A stretch of 43,946 bases of DNA from JANNBN01 sp031385545 (GCA_031385545.1 JANNBN010000053.1:1-43946), one strand, 5' to 3'. Counted from the stretch's first letter, positions 25,491 through 34,053 are shown. Numbers and translations: made by a program. Notes: generated by a model from the letters alone, not told the origin.

Positions 25491-26141
25491 ATGAACCGAA
25501 TCGCCTCAACGATGCGGGTTCTGGGACTGTCGGGCGTGCTGATGGTTGGGATGTCGACACCAGGGGTGGCATCGACATCCCGACCCGCTGTTGCACAGAC
25601 GGCATCGAGCTCGGCCGCCGCGCCGAAGCCCGTGTCCATTCAGGCTCCGGGCGACACGCAGGTCACCAAGAAGCTGACCCGTGAAGAACAACTGGGCATG
25701 AAGGCCCTGGACTTGGTCTCGTTTCGCTGGCAGGAAGCACTTCCGGGATGGCGAATCCGGTTCCTTCCTCAGCGGAAGGGCTACCTGGCCATCACCTTTC
25801 GCGAACAGCGACGCATCGACGTGTACGTGCGGATTGATCGTCCGGTCGCCGGTGTGGCACACGACGTGGCACACGAACTGGGCCATGCGATCGACGTGAC
25901 CTATTTGAACGACGAGCGCCGCGCTGCGGTGCTGGACATCCGAGGGCTGAGCCCGGCAACCAACTGGTGGGCGTGCAACGCCTGCACGGATCTGCAGACC
26001 GGGGCTGGCGACTTCGCGGAATCGTTTGCGCTGATCGCGGCGCCTCGCTACAAGTTCTACAGCGAGCTGGGAACCGAGCCCACTCCGCAGATGGTGCGTG
26101 CTATCTCGAGCGTTATTGCCGATGCTCTTGGCACCGTTTGA
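25491..26141 (+). CDS. Secreted HExxH zinc metallopeptidase-like protein
   Basis: 216 residues. A signal peptide (about 1-27, MRVLGLSGVLMVGMSTPGVA) is followed by an Ala/Ser/Pro linker. The domain has DVAHELGHAIDVTYLND, a HExxH zinc site, and downstream DFAESFALIAAP, whose Glu is placed like the third ligand of gluzincins. A Cys pair, WWACNACTD, lies between. The size is small for a known peptidase family and I cannot name it. ATG 25491 has AAGGA upstream; the longer frame to 25251 crosses the tandem repeat and is not credible. The neighbour is a secreted nuclease, divergent. Confidence 0.8.
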   Translation: MNRIASTMRVLGLSGVLMVGMSTPGVASTSRPAVAQTASSSAAAPKPVSIQAPGDTQVTKKLTREEQLGMKALDLVSFRWQEALPGWRIRFLPQRKGYLAITFREQRRIDVYVRIDRPVAGVAHDVAHELGHAIDVTYLNDERRAAVLDIRGLSPATNWWACNACTDLQTGAGDFAESFALIAAPRYKFYSELGTEPTPQMVRAISSVIADALGTV

Positions 26142-26157
26142 ACCTGGCACCTGGGGG

Positions 26158-26343
26158 TCAGGCTGCTTGTGGATGGTGCTGGGCGACAGTAGCTTCGCGA
26201 CGAGCGGCAGCTTCGGCGAGCGCAGCGCGGGCCGACATGAGGCCGACCCGTCCGAGCTGCTTCGTGCGCTCATCGAGGCGGTACCGCGAGAGCGCGGCCG
26301 CTGCCGGTTCTGGGTTCACGATGGTGAGCTGTGCGGTTGACAT
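26158..26343 (-). CDS. Small protein of 61 residues, unknown function
   Basis: MSTAQLTIVNPEPAAAALSR begins the product; the rest is a charged, Ala/Arg-rich helix (LDERTKQLGRVGLMSARAALAEAAARREATVA as a span of residues 23-54) with no membrane segment. Support for a real gene: GATACT, a 4/6 match to TATAAT, sits six bases before ATG 26343, the same geometry as other leaderless genes here, and the region has no better gene. It is divergent from the F420 oxidoreductase. The same frame runs on upstream, but that part lies antisense to the oxidoreductase gene. Confidence 0.5.
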   Translation of the reverse strand: MSTAQLTIVNPEPAAAALSRYRLDERTKQLGRVGLMSARAALAEAAARREATVAQHHPQAA

Positions 26344-26463
26344 GTGTCCAGTATCGGGAGGGGGTATGACAGAAATGTGGGTTGGGAGGAAAATCTCGTG
26401 GAATTCTTCGTAGCGGCGATTCGCGCGGGCGAAGCGGGTTTCCAGCAGCAACGGCGCACCGCA

Positions 26464-26469
26464 TACGGT
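26464..26469 (+). promoter_or_regulatory. -10 box (TACGGT), leaderless promoter
   Basis: TACGGT, six bases, ATG 26476. Confidence 0.6.
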
Positions 26470-26475
26470 GGGAGC

Positions 26476-27486
26476 ATGAGTACCAACTCCACTGTGCGGT
26501 CGACCGAGAACCGATGGGGCATCACGATTCCGTTCGACGGTCTGACCCTCGCCAACCACCGTGACATCCTGCAAGAGCTGGAGTCGTTGGGTTACACCGA
26601 CATGTGGAGTGCCGAGGCGATGGGCAACGACGGCTTCAGCCCGCTGATGCTGGCTGCAGCGTGGACCAGCAGGCCGACGCTCGGCACCGCAATCATCCCG
26701 GCCTTCACTCGCGGGCCGGCGTTGTTGGCGCAAAGCGCTGCATCGCTCGCCGAGGCTGCTCCGGGGCGTGCCGCCATCGGCATCGGCACGTCGTCGAACG
26801 TCATCGTGCAGAACTGGAACGCAATCCCGTTCGAGCGCCCCTATCAGCACACGCGCGACGCCGTGCGATTCTTACGCGCCGCGCTGAACGGCGAGAAGAT
26901 CGACCAGGCCTATGAGACGTTCACCGTGAAGGGATTCCGCCTGGCGCGTGTTCCCGAGGTGAAGCCGCCGATTCTGATCGCCGGGCTGCGGCCCGGCATG
27001 CTGCGTCTTGCCGGATCAGAGAGCGACGGGGCCATCATCAACTGGTTGTCAGCCGACGATGTCCCGAAAGTCACCGCGGTCGTCAACGAAGCAGCGGCTG
27101 CGGCAGGGGCCATGGACCCCAAGCAGATCGTGGCCCGCATCTTCGTGTGTCCCAATCCCGACGTGGACGTTGTTCGCAAGGGTGCCCGGATGGCGATTGC
27201 TGCGTATCTCAACGTCCCGGTCTACGCAGCGTTCCACGAGTGGCTCGGCAACGGGCCGCGGCTGCAGGGTATGTGGGATGCGTGGAAGGCCGGGGACCGA
27301 CCGGCAGCTCTCGCTGCTATTCCTGACGATCTCGTCGACGACCTTGTCGTGCATGGCACTGCAGCAGAGTGCAAGGCAAAGCTGCAGCGTTATGTCGACG
27401 CAGGCGTCACCACTCCTGTGATGGCGATTCTGCCTTTCGGCATCGATCCCGTACAGGCCGCCCGAGACCTGGCGCCGACGCAGTGA
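26476..27486 (+). CDS. LLM-class F420-dependent oxidoreductase
   Basis: 336 residues of a luciferase-like TIM barrel. Family features: WGITIPFDGLTLANHRDIL at the start, GYTDMWSAEAMGNDGFSPLMLAA, LGTAIIPAFTRGPALLAQSAASL, and GRAAIGIGTSSNVIVQNWNAIPFERPYQ (spans given for location), then PPILIAGLRPGMLRLAG. Actinobacterial members of this type use reduced coenzyme F420 rather than FMN. Substrate unknown. Start ATG 26476 is backed by the TACGGT box and by homology starting within 15 residues; the frame extends to 26344 without support. Confidence 0.88.
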   Translation: MSTNSTVRSTENRWGITIPFDGLTLANHRDILQELESLGYTDMWSAEAMGNDGFSPLMLAAAWTSRPTLGTAIIPAFTRGPALLAQSAASLAEAAPGRAAIGIGTSSNVIVQNWNAIPFERPYQHTRDAVRFLRAALNGEKIDQAYETFTVKGFRLARVPEVKPPILIAGLRPGMLRLAGSESDGAIINWLSADDVPKVTAVVNEAAAAAGAMDPKQIVARIFVCPNPDVDVVRKGARMAIAAYLNVPVYAAFHEWLGNGPRLQGMWDAWKAGDRPAALAAIPDDLVDDLVVHGTAAECKAKLQRYVDAGVTTPVMAILPFGIDPVQAARDLAPTQ

Positions 27487-27511
27487 GCCCTGACGAACTG
27501 AACCCCGGCGC

Positions 27512-28327
27512 GTGAATGCCGGCCCGGTTGCCATCACCGAACCCGACGACCCGAGGCTCGACGACTATCGAGAACTGAAAGACGCCACTCGGCGGCGTGG
27601 CGGCACGTTCATCGCAGAGAGCGAGCGGGTCATCACGCGCCTGTTCGATTCGACCTTCGCAGCCCGCTCTGTGCTCTTGACGCCGAGTCGCTACGCGCGC
27701 TTACAGAATGTCATTCCGGCCGGAGTCAGTGCATTCGTGGCCGAGGAGTCGATCATCAACCAGGTCGTTGGGTTTCCGCTGCACCGCGGTGCCGTGGCGC
27801 TTGGTGTGCGGCCTGCCTCGATGACTCCGCCGAACCAACTGCTGGCCACCGCCCGGATCGCGGTGATCGTCGAGGACGTTGTGGATCCTGACAACGTCGG
27901 CGCCGTGTTCCGGCACAGCGCGGCGTTCGGCGTCGACGCCGTTGTCCTGTCGCCCGGCGCCGGCGACCCTCTCTACCGAAAAGCGGTGCGCGCTGCGGTC
28001 GGATGGTCTTTGCATGTCCCCTGGACTCGGGCCGCACCGCACCAGTGGCCTGCAACCCTCACAGACATGCGCACCGACGGATGGCACGTCCTTGCGCTGA
28101 CCCCTTCGGAGGCAGCGGCGGTACTGCCGTCGACCCTTGCCGAACGAGGTCGCGACGAGCGGATCGCGCTGCTGGTCGGTACCGAGCACGACGGCCTGAC
28201 CGCGGCAGCCATGGCTGCGGCAAACGTGCGTGCGCGCATCCCGATGGCACCGGGCGTGGACTCCTTGAACGTCGCCACGACAGTCGCCATCGCCCTGTAC
28301 GAGATCGCAAAACGCAACTGGTCGTGA
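27512..28327 (+). CDS. SpoU/TrmH-family RNA 2'-O-methyltransferase
   Basis: 271 residues. An N-terminal substrate-binding domain (about 10-105) includes RRRGGTFIAESERVITRL. The SPOUT knot domain holds the three family motifs: VEDVVDPDNVGAVFRHSAAFG, LLVGTEHDGLT and IPMAPGVDSLNVATTVAIALYE. It should methylate a ribose 2'-OH in rRNA or tRNA with S-adenosylmethionine, acting as a dimer. It starts 25 bases after the F420 oxidoreductase stop with no own promoter visible, so the two may be co-transcribed. GTG 27512 has no good ribosome binding site. Confidence 0.9.
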   Translation: MNAGPVAITEPDDPRLDDYRELKDATRRRGGTFIAESERVITRLFDSTFAARSVLLTPSRYARLQNVIPAGVSAFVAEESIINQVVGFPLHRGAVALGVRPASMTPPNQLLATARIAVIVEDVVDPDNVGAVFRHSAAFGVDAVVLSPGAGDPLYRKAVRAAVGWSLHVPWTRAAPHQWPATLTDMRTDGWHVLALTPSEAAAVLPSTLAERGRDERIALLVGTEHDGLTAAAMAAANVRARIPMAPGVDSLNVATTVAIALYEIAKRNWS

Positions 28328-28358
28328 CCCAACCTTCCGTGGTGCCCGCATTCATCAG

Positions 28359-28364
28359 TACGCT
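28359..28364 (+). promoter_or_regulatory. -10 box (TACGCT), leaderless promoter
   Basis: TACGCT, six bases, ATG 28371. Confidence 0.6.
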
Positions 28365-28370
28365 CCGGGT

Positions 28371-29219
28371 ATGGCGCTCGACGAATCCGCACACGATGCT
28401 GAGCCGAACATCGGAGAGCGTCTCGCCGGTGGTAGCCGGTCCGTCGTTTATGGCTCTGTTGATCACACGGTGCTGAAGGTTCCCAACGTCGGAACTCCCG
28501 ATTCGTGGATCGGTGCTGAAGCCGTCTACTGCGATGCCGCCGTTTCGGCTGGGGTGGCGGCCCCACGCGTCCTGGAATCCCTCCTGATCGAGCACGTGCG
28601 TGCCGTGCGGTTCGAACGCGTCGACGGCCGTCCGATGTGGGATCACGTCGCCGATGACCCGACGTCAGCGCAGGAGAACGGCGTGGCCCTTGCCGAGATC
28701 CAGATCGGCCTCCGCTCCAGACCCGTGCCGATCGTGCTCCCCGAGATGCGCTCCCGGCTGCTGGCGAAACTCCATCTCGCCGCTGCGCTGCTGGGCGAGC
28801 ATCGCATCCCTGTCATGAAACTGCTTGAGACGCTCTGGGCTTACGCGCTGCCGATGGCGCTCTGTCATGGTGACCTGCACCCGAAGAACGTGCTCATAGG
28901 CCCCTCTGGCCCGGTCCTCGTCGACTGGTTCGACGCTTCGCGCGGTCCGTGGATCGCCGATGTGGCCCGGACATCGCTGTTGCTCGACACCGCGCTCGGT
29001 TCGGCTGCTCCCAGCCCCGACTGGCTGCCAACACTGCGCAGCGCCTACCTGCACCGAATCCGCATCGAGACCAGTTTCGACGAATCGTTGTTTCGGCAAT
29101 GGCGTGTGGTCGGGATAGCAGCGAGGCTGGCAGAGGGCTTGCAGGTTGACTTCACACGGACGCTGCTTGAACGGGAACTCCTCGAGTTAGGTCGACAAGG
29201 AGTGGTCTCAGCCGACTAA
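28371..29219 (+). CDS. Aminoglycoside phosphotransferase-like kinase
   Basis: 282 residues of the APH/choline-kinase fold. The loop LAGGSRSVVYG and VLKVPN supply the ATP site Lys region; the catalytic loop is LCHGDLHPKNVLI (H166, D168, N173) and the metal Asp is in LVDWFDASRGPWIADVA. Members phosphorylate small molecules; the chromosomal context gives no sign of antibiotic resistance, so a metabolic or unknown substrate is more likely. The TACGCT box supports the start. The 3' end overlaps the convergent phosphatase gene by 12 bases. Confidence 0.83.
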   Translation: MALDESAHDAEPNIGERLAGGSRSVVYGSVDHTVLKVPNVGTPDSWIGAEAVYCDAAVSAGVAAPRVLESLLIEHVRAVRFERVDGRPMWDHVADDPTSAQENGVALAEIQIGLRSRPVPIVLPEMRSRLLAKLHLAAALLGEHRIPVMKLLETLWAYALPMALCHGDLHPKNVLIGPSGPVLVDWFDASRGPWIADVARTSLLLDTALGSAAPSPDWLPTLRSAYLHRIRIETSFDESLFRQWRVVGIAARLAEGLQVDFTRTLLERELLELGRQGVVSAD

Positions 29220-29999
29220 CGGCCGTATGAGCCCAGCTACTCCCGGCGCCGAGGCGAACACCATGTCGTCGTTCTCCGGACATGGCAGTTCGATGTGTGC
29301 ACCAGCCTCGGCCGCAATCACCGACCCCGCTGCCCAGTCCCAGATCTTGATGTCGCGTTCGAAGTAGGCGTCGACCCGCCCATCTGCCACCCAACACATC
29401 TGCAGCGCGGCAGACCCGAAGCAGCGGATGTCTCGCACCTGCCCCAACATCGCTGCGGCAACCTGGCCCTGCTTCACCCGCAATGCGCTGCGATAGCTGA
29501 AGCCGGTCGTGACCAACGATGCAGAGAGTTGGTCGCAGGCCGAAACGGCCAAGGGTCTGGCAACGATTTCCGAACCGGCACTGCGCGCACCGCCGCCTCG
29601 ATAGGCCATAAAAACCTCGTCGCGTGGCACATCGAGTACTACTCCGGCAACCATCACGCCGTCAACCGCGGCGGCGATGCTGACCGCGAACAGCGGCACC
29701 CGGTAGAGGAAGTTCACCGTTCCGTCGAGCGGGTCGATGATCCACTGCAGTCGAGCTGAGCGGTCGGCAGCTCCGGACTCTTCGCCGATGAAACCCGCCG
29801 TTGGCGTCGCTGCCCGAAGCAGCGTGACGACAGCGCGTTCGGAGTCCAGATCTGTCTGTGTGACGACGTCCGTGTCCGAACTCTTCGTCCCGATCGACCT
29901 AGGCCCGGAAGATCCGACGCGAATGATTTCGGCTGCCTGTCGAGCTGCCCGGACTGCGAGCGACTCCAATTCGGCCGGCGACGGGATGGTCTCAGGCAC
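29208..29999 (-). CDS. Inositol monophosphatase-family phosphatase in the polyol operon
   Basis: 263 residues from GTG 29999. Canonical motifs: KSSDTDVVTQTDLDSE (39-54), IGEESG (71-76), IDPLDGTVNF (88-97) and WDWAAGSVIAAEAGA near the C-terminus, giving a full two-to-three Mg site. It should hydrolyse inositol phosphate or another small sugar phosphate. The start overlaps the stop of the DeoR gene by eight bases (GTGCCTGA), the same junction string as imuA-imuB, so it is coupled to the polyol arm. A role in removing phosphate from a sugar or polyol phosphate is an inference from this position. Confidence 0.88.
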   Translation of the reverse strand: MPETIPSPAELESLAVRAARQAAEIIRVGSSGPRSIGTKSSDTDVVTQTDLDSERAVVTLLRAATPTAGFIGEESGAADRSARLQWIIDPLDGTVNFLYRVPLFAVSIAAAVDGVMVAGVVLDVPRDEVFMAYRGGGARSAGSEIVARPLAVSACDQLSASLVTTGFSYRSALRVKQGQVAAAMLGQVRDIRCFGSAALQMCWVADGRVDAYFERDIKIWDWAAGSVIAAEAGAHIELPCPENDDMVFASAPGVAGLIRPLVG

Positions 30000-30783
30000 G
30001 TCTGACCACGACTTCGGTCTCGCGGAGCAGTTCAAGGTCTTCGTCGCTGACCCGAGAGTCGGTGATGAGTACGTCTATCTCGTTCAGGCCTGCGTAGCTA
30101 TACGTCTGGTCGTTGTCGAACTTTGACTGGTCGACCAACGCGACGACCCGACGAGCGCTTTTGATCATCGCTCGTTTCACATGGTGCTCTACGGGGTACG
30201 GCGTGGTGAGGCCCCGCTTGAACGAGAACCCGTCGCAGCTGATGAAGAGCAGGTCGGCTCGAACGGCGCTGATCTGTTCGATGGTCATGGCGTCGACGGC
30301 CGCCAGCGTGTTGGTGCTGATCCCGCCGCCCAGCATCGTGACATCGTCAACGCCGCGGCGTGCCAGCGTGAGCGCAATCATGAGTGAGTTGGTGATGATG
30401 TGCAGCCCAAGGTCGACCGGGATCACTTCGGCGAAGCGTTGGTTGGTCGAACCCGAGTCGATGATGAGCGTTGCGCCTTTTCGCAGTTCTCCACACGCAA
30501 GGCGGCCGATGGCGAGCTTCTCGTCGGTGTTCTGGCTGCCGCGGGTGTCGACCATCGGTTCGTGGAAGTTGCGTTCGACGGGCACCGCACCGCCGTGCAC
30601 GCGGCGAACCAGTTCCTGCTCCTGCAGATCCGACAGGTCGCGGCGGATGGTTTCGGTCGTGACGTCGAACAATTGCGCAAGGTCCGACACGTCGACAGCG
30701 CCGTGTTGCCGGGCGAGCCGGTAGATCTGCCGCTGCCGCTCGACTTGGAGCCGGGTTGAACCTCCGAAGTCGGACTGGGACAT
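29992..30783 (-). CDS. DeoR/GlpR-family transcriptional regulator of the polyol locus
   Basis: 263 residues. A DeoR helix-turn-helix at the N-terminus: RQRQIYRLARQHGAVDVSDLAQLFDVTTETIRRDLSDLQ (about 15-53), then VRRVHGGAV. The C-terminal sensor domain has ATLIIDSGSTNQRFAEVI, IITNSLMIALTLARRG, MLGGGIS and FISCDGFSFKRGLTTPYPVE, the sugar-phosphate binding type. Members usually repress sugar or polyol genes until a phosphorylated sugar binds. It lies 31 bases after the dehydrogenase gene on the same strand and likely controls the divergent promoter region at 32363-32553. Confidence 0.9.
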   Translation of the reverse strand: MSQSDFGGSTRLQVERQRQIYRLARQHGAVDVSDLAQLFDVTTETIRRDLSDLQEQELVRRVHGGAVPVERNFHEPMVDTRGSQNTDEKLAIGRLACGELRKGATLIIDSGSTNQRFAEVIPVDLGLHIITNSLMIALTLARRGVDDVTMLGGGISTNTLAAVDAMTIEQISAVRADLLFISCDGFSFKRGLTTPYPVEHHVKRAMIKSARRVVALVDQSKFDNDQTYSYAGLNEIDVLITDSRVSDEDLELLRETEVVVRRA

Positions 30784-30814
30784 CACCGATGCAGTGTGAC
30801 AGACGGGCGCAGCG

Positions 30815-32362
30815 TCATCGGCTGGTGTGGCCGCTGCCGCTGCGGGACCAGGCATCGAGTGTTGCCAACGAACCGCTTTCCTCAAGGCTTTGCAGCGCGT
30901 CGGTGAAACGACCGACCAGCCGATCCGAGCGGCGGAAGTCATCACCGAAGACGCGGGTGTATTCCAGGAAGGCTGCGGGTCGGAGAGCGCTGCGCAAGGC
31001 AGCGTCGCGGGCCTCGTCGAGGTTGGGGTCGTGCGACAGCACGATAGGCTTGCCTGCGTCGTTGACGCCCTGCAGGTACCGGCACCAGCCGGCAATTGCC
31101 AGAGTGAGCATGTCGATGGCGCCGTTCGCTTGCAGCTGGTGCGCCAGGCTCTGCAGGATGAACGTGGGGAACTTCGCGGTTCCATCGAGGCAGAGCCGAG
31201 CGATGGTGTCGGCGATGGCCGGGTTGGAGAACCTGTGAACGAGCTCGTTCTGGTAGGCGACGAGGTCGATCCCTGCCGGGGTCTCCAACGTCGGGGCCGC
31301 CTCGTTGGCCATGAGCGCGCGTATGAATCGCTCGATGCGTGGTTCGGCGACGGCGTCGTGCACGTAGTCGATGCCGGCAAGCGCAGCATGGTAGGCGAGC
31401 GCTGAGTGGCTGCCGTTCAGGAGACGCAGCTTCATGTGCTCGTACGGCACGACATCGGTCGTCATCAGGACGCCGACATCTTCGAAACGTGGACGGTCAG
31501 TCACGAACTTGTCTTCAAGCGCCCACTGGCGGAATGGTTCGCAAACGACCGGCCAGCCATCGATGATTCCGTACGTCTCGGTGACGAACGCGCGATCGGC
31601 GTCAGTTGTGGCCGGCGTGATGCGATCGACCATGCCGTTGGGGAACGCTCCGTGACGTTCGACCCAGGTTGCCAGCACGTCAGACGTTGCGGCGGCGGCA
31701 CCGAGAACAGCTGTGCGGACCACGTTGCCGTTGCCCGGCAGGTTGTCGCAGGACAGCACGGTGAAAGGTGCCAGCCCAGCAGCACGGCGAGTATCGAGGG
31801 CTCGGACGATGATTCCGAACGTGGTCTGCGGGTTGTCGGCCGCCAAATCGGTAAGAAGCCGTTCGTCCGCGTCGAAGGCCCCATGGCTGATTGGGTAGCC
31901 GCCCTCCGTAATGGTGAGCGAGACGATGGAAGTGGATGGCTGCGCGAGCAGCCGCACGGTTTCGGTCGAATCGGGTACGGCGCGGGAAAATCCGGAAATG
32001 GAGCCGATGACCCGACCGGTGGCCGCGTGCCCAGATTTCTCGACGAGCACGTACAGTCCGTCCTGTGCCGTCAGCACGTCGGCCATCTTGGCGTCGGACC
32101 CCATGACCCCGGTGCCGGTGATGGACCAATCCGGCGATTGGTGATCGTCGTATCCTGCGGGGTACTGACTACTCCGCAGATCGTCAAGGTAGACGGCGAG
32201 ATGCGACCGGTGGAACGCACCGACTCCGAAGTGCACGATGGAGCGGTGGAGAGACGAGGCAGGAAGGGGCGCGACCCGGAGCGCCGGCTGGTTCCGGGCG
32301 GCGCTGGGGGGTGCGACGCGCAGCTCGGCAGCCAATCCGGCGGTGAGCCGACGTGCAGTCAT
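30815..32362 (-). CDS. Polyol dehydrogenase, mannitol 2-dehydrogenase/fructuronate reductase family
   Basis: 515 residues from ATG 32362 (GTG 32380 possible). This long-chain dehydrogenase family oxidises mannitol, arabinitol or sorbitol to the ketose with NAD, or reduces hexuronates. Motifs: VHFGVGAFHRSHLAVYLDDL (NAD site), SLTITEGGYPI, VLSCDNLPGNG, and the catalytic block HMKLRLLNGSHSALAYHAAL with Lys, Asn and His at family spacing. Next to sorbitol/mannitol-type ABC transporter genes, mannitol or sorbitol to fructose is the likeliest reaction. First gene of a three-gene arm with the DeoR regulator and a phosphatase. Confidence 0.9.
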   Translation of the reverse strand: MTARRLTAGLAAELRVAPPSAARNQPALRVAPLPASSLHRSIVHFGVGAFHRSHLAVYLDDLRSSQYPAGYDDHQSPDWSITGTGVMGSDAKMADVLTAQDGLYVLVEKSGHAATGRVIGSISGFSRAVPDSTETVRLLAQPSTSIVSLTITEGGYPISHGAFDADERLLTDLAADNPQTTFGIIVRALDTRRAAGLAPFTVLSCDNLPGNGNVVRTAVLGAAAATSDVLATWVERHGAFPNGMVDRITPATTDADRAFVTETYGIIDGWPVVCEPFRQWALEDKFVTDRPRFEDVGVLMTTDVVPYEHMKLRLLNGSHSALAYHAALAGIDYVHDAVAEPRIERFIRALMANEAAPTLETPAGIDLVAYQNELVHRFSNPAIADTIARLCLDGTAKFPTFILQSLAHQLQANGAIDMLTLAIAGWCRYLQGVNDAGKPIVLSHDPNLDEARDAALRSALRPAAFLEYTRVFGDDFRRSDRLVGRFTDALQSLEESGSLATLDAWSRSGSGHTSR

Positions 32363-32382
32363 AACAACACATTCCCACACAT

Positions 32383-32431
32383 ATCACGGCCATTTCCAAC
32401 CATCTGACCAAAAAGTGACTTGCATCACGGC
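32383..32431 (+). promoter_or_regulatory. Direct repeat, candidate operator between the two polyol arms
   Basis: The 8-mer atcacggc occurs at 32383-32390 and 32424-32431, 41 bp apart (about four helical turns), in the divergent control region. The second copy overlaps the -35 of the transporter promoter. Candidate sites for the DeoR protein; unproven. Confidence 0.35.
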
Positions 32432-32448
32432 GAAAACACAGATAAAAC
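32420..32448 (+). promoter_or_regulatory. Promoter of the polyol transporter genes
   Basis: TTGCAT (32420-32425), a 17-bp spacer, and TAAAAC (32443-32448). About 100 bases of leader follow, including a 10-bp duplication (gccatgtgct, 32482-32501). Confidence 0.5.
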
Positions 32449-32553
32449 AACATTCGCCAACCACTGGGGAAGTGGCGCTGCGCCATGTGCTGCCATGTGC
32501 TGCCATGACCGTTACGGCGTTGGTTCTCCCTGTTCACCCGAAGGAAACCTCGA

Positions 32554-34053
32554 ATGAAGCCACGATCACTCGATCGACCGCATCGCTCACGTACCCGTAC
32601 AAGCGCCGTCCTTGGCGCATTCGCCGCGCTGAGCCTTCTGGCTTCGGCCTGCGGCAGTGACGCAGCCGAGCCGGCCGACACCACACCTGTCACCGAAGCT
32701 GTGGCTGAAACCACACCTGCTGAAACCACACCAGCGGAAACCACTCCGGCACCTGCTGAGACCACCCCAGCAGAAACCACGCCGCCGGCGGCTGCCGCCG
32801 ACGGCGGATCAATCACCGTTGCCATCGTCGACAACCCGACGATGAAGGACATCCAGACCCTCACGCCTGACAACTTCACCAAGACGACCGGCATCAAGGT
32901 GAACTATGTGTCGCTCAACGAACAGACGCTGCGTGAGCAGGTCACCAAGTCCGTGGGTTCCGGCGCCGCACAGTACGACGTCGTCATGATTGGCCCGTAC
33001 GAGGCACCGCAGTTCGGCGCAAACGGCTGGCTCCAGGACCTTCTCCCGGCTGCAACGGCTGACACCGCCTACGACCTTGCGGACCTCATCCCCGCCGTCA
33101 AGGGTGCACTTTCGAACAACGGCAAGATGTACGCCGTTCCGTTCTACGCAGAATCGTCCTTCCTCATGTACCGCAAGGACCTTGCTGATGCCGCCGGCGT
33201 CACCATTCCCGAGGCACCAACGTGGGACGAGGTCGCAGCAGCGGCCAAGAAGCTGAAGACCGCCGACATGGCTGGTATCTGCCTTCGTGGCAAGCCAGGC
33301 TGGGGCGATCTGGGCGCATCACTCGGTACCGTGGTCAACACCTATGGCGGCACCTGGTGGGAAGCAAATGCTGACGGATCAATCGGCAAGGCCCAGGTCA
33401 ACACCGGTGGATTCAAAGATGCGTTCAACTTCTACGCACAGCTCCTGAAGGACGCCGGCGAACCAGACGCTGCCAACGCATCGTTCAACGAATGCCTCAA
33501 GCTCATGCAGGACTCCAAGGCAGCCATGTGGTACGACGCAACTGTCGCCGCCGGCATCCTGGAATCGGCCGACAGCCCCATCAAGGGCAAGCTCGCCTAC
33601 GCACTGGCTCCTACCAAGGAAACCAAGGCTTCGGGCTGGCTGTGGTCGTGGGCTCTGGCAATGCCAGCAGGCACCAAGAACACCGACGCAGCTTGGAAGT
33701 TCATGAGCTGGGCAACGTCAAAGGACTACATCAAGCTGGCAGCCACCCTGCCAGGCGGTTGGGCCGGCATTCCTCCAGGAAGCCGCACCTCGACCTACGC
33801 AATCCCTGAGTACCTGGCAGCTGCGCCAGCATTCGCACCGCTGACCCTCAAGGCCATGCTTGCCGCCCCGATCGACAACCCCGGCACCACGAAGCGTCCT
33901 GGCCTGCCAGGCGTCCAGTATGTCGGCGTGCCTGAATTCCAGGACGTCGGTACCCGGTGTACCCAGGAACTCTCCGCAGCAATTGCGGGAACCCAATCGA
34001 ACGACGAGGCCCTGAACAAGTGCCAGGACATCGCCGCCGAGGCCTCGTCCTGA
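32554..34053 (+). CDS. smoE: Polyol/sugar ABC transporter solute-binding lipoprotein (SmoE-like)
   Basis: 499 residues. A long signal peptide ends in lipobox LASAC (residue 33), so the protein is membrane-tethered. A linker of TTPAE-type repeats (about 45-82) spaces the domain from the membrane. The mature part is a cluster-B/D binding protein: NPTMKDIQTLTPDNFTKTTGIKVNYVSLNE, YDVVMIGPYEAPQFGANGWLQDL, YAVPFYAESSFLMYRKDL and KGKLAYALAPTKETKASGWLWSWALAMP (spans given for location), most like sorbitol/mannitol binders. AAGGAAA precedes ATG 32554. Followed by two permease genes; codon use looks more regular than the neighbours, as in highly expressed genes. Confidence 0.9.
   Translation: MKPRSLDRPHRSRTRTSAVLGAFAALSLLASACGSDAAEPADTTPVTEAVAETTPAETTPAETTPAPAETTPAETTPPAAAADGGSITVAIVDNPTMKDIQTLTPDNFTKTTGIKVNYVSLNEQTLREQVTKSVGSGAAQYDVVMIGPYEAPQFGANGWLQDLLPAATADTAYDLADLIPAVKGALSNNGKMYAVPFYAESSFLMYRKDLADAAGVTIPEAPTWDEVAAAAKKLKTADMAGICLRGKPGWGDLGASLGTVVNTYGGTWWEANADGSIGKAQVNTGGFKDAFNFYAQLLKDAGEPDAANASFNECLKLMQDSKAAMWYDATVAAGILESADSPIKGKLAYALAPTKETKASGWLWSWALAMPAGTKNTDAAWKFMSWATSKDYIKLAATLPGGWAGIPPGSRTSTYAIPEYLAAAPAFAPLTLKAMLAAPIDNPGTTKRPGLPGVQYVGVPEFQDVGTRCTQELSAAIAGTQSNDEALNKCQDIAAEASS

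Noticed and set aside
26344..26850. Longer minus-strand gene ending at 26158 and starting at 26850
   Set aside because: Upstream of 26343 the frame is antisense to the conserved F420 oxidoreductase; only the last 61 codons are plausible.
28371..29219. Aminoglycoside resistance gene
   Set aside because: The fold is APH-like, but there is no mobile element or resistance context and the substrate loop is not recognisable; called only a kinase of that fold.
30815..31389. N-terminal extension of the DeoR gene up to 31389
   Set aside because: The extension is antisense-free but lies in another frame of the dehydrogenase gene; DeoR homology starts just after ATG 30783.
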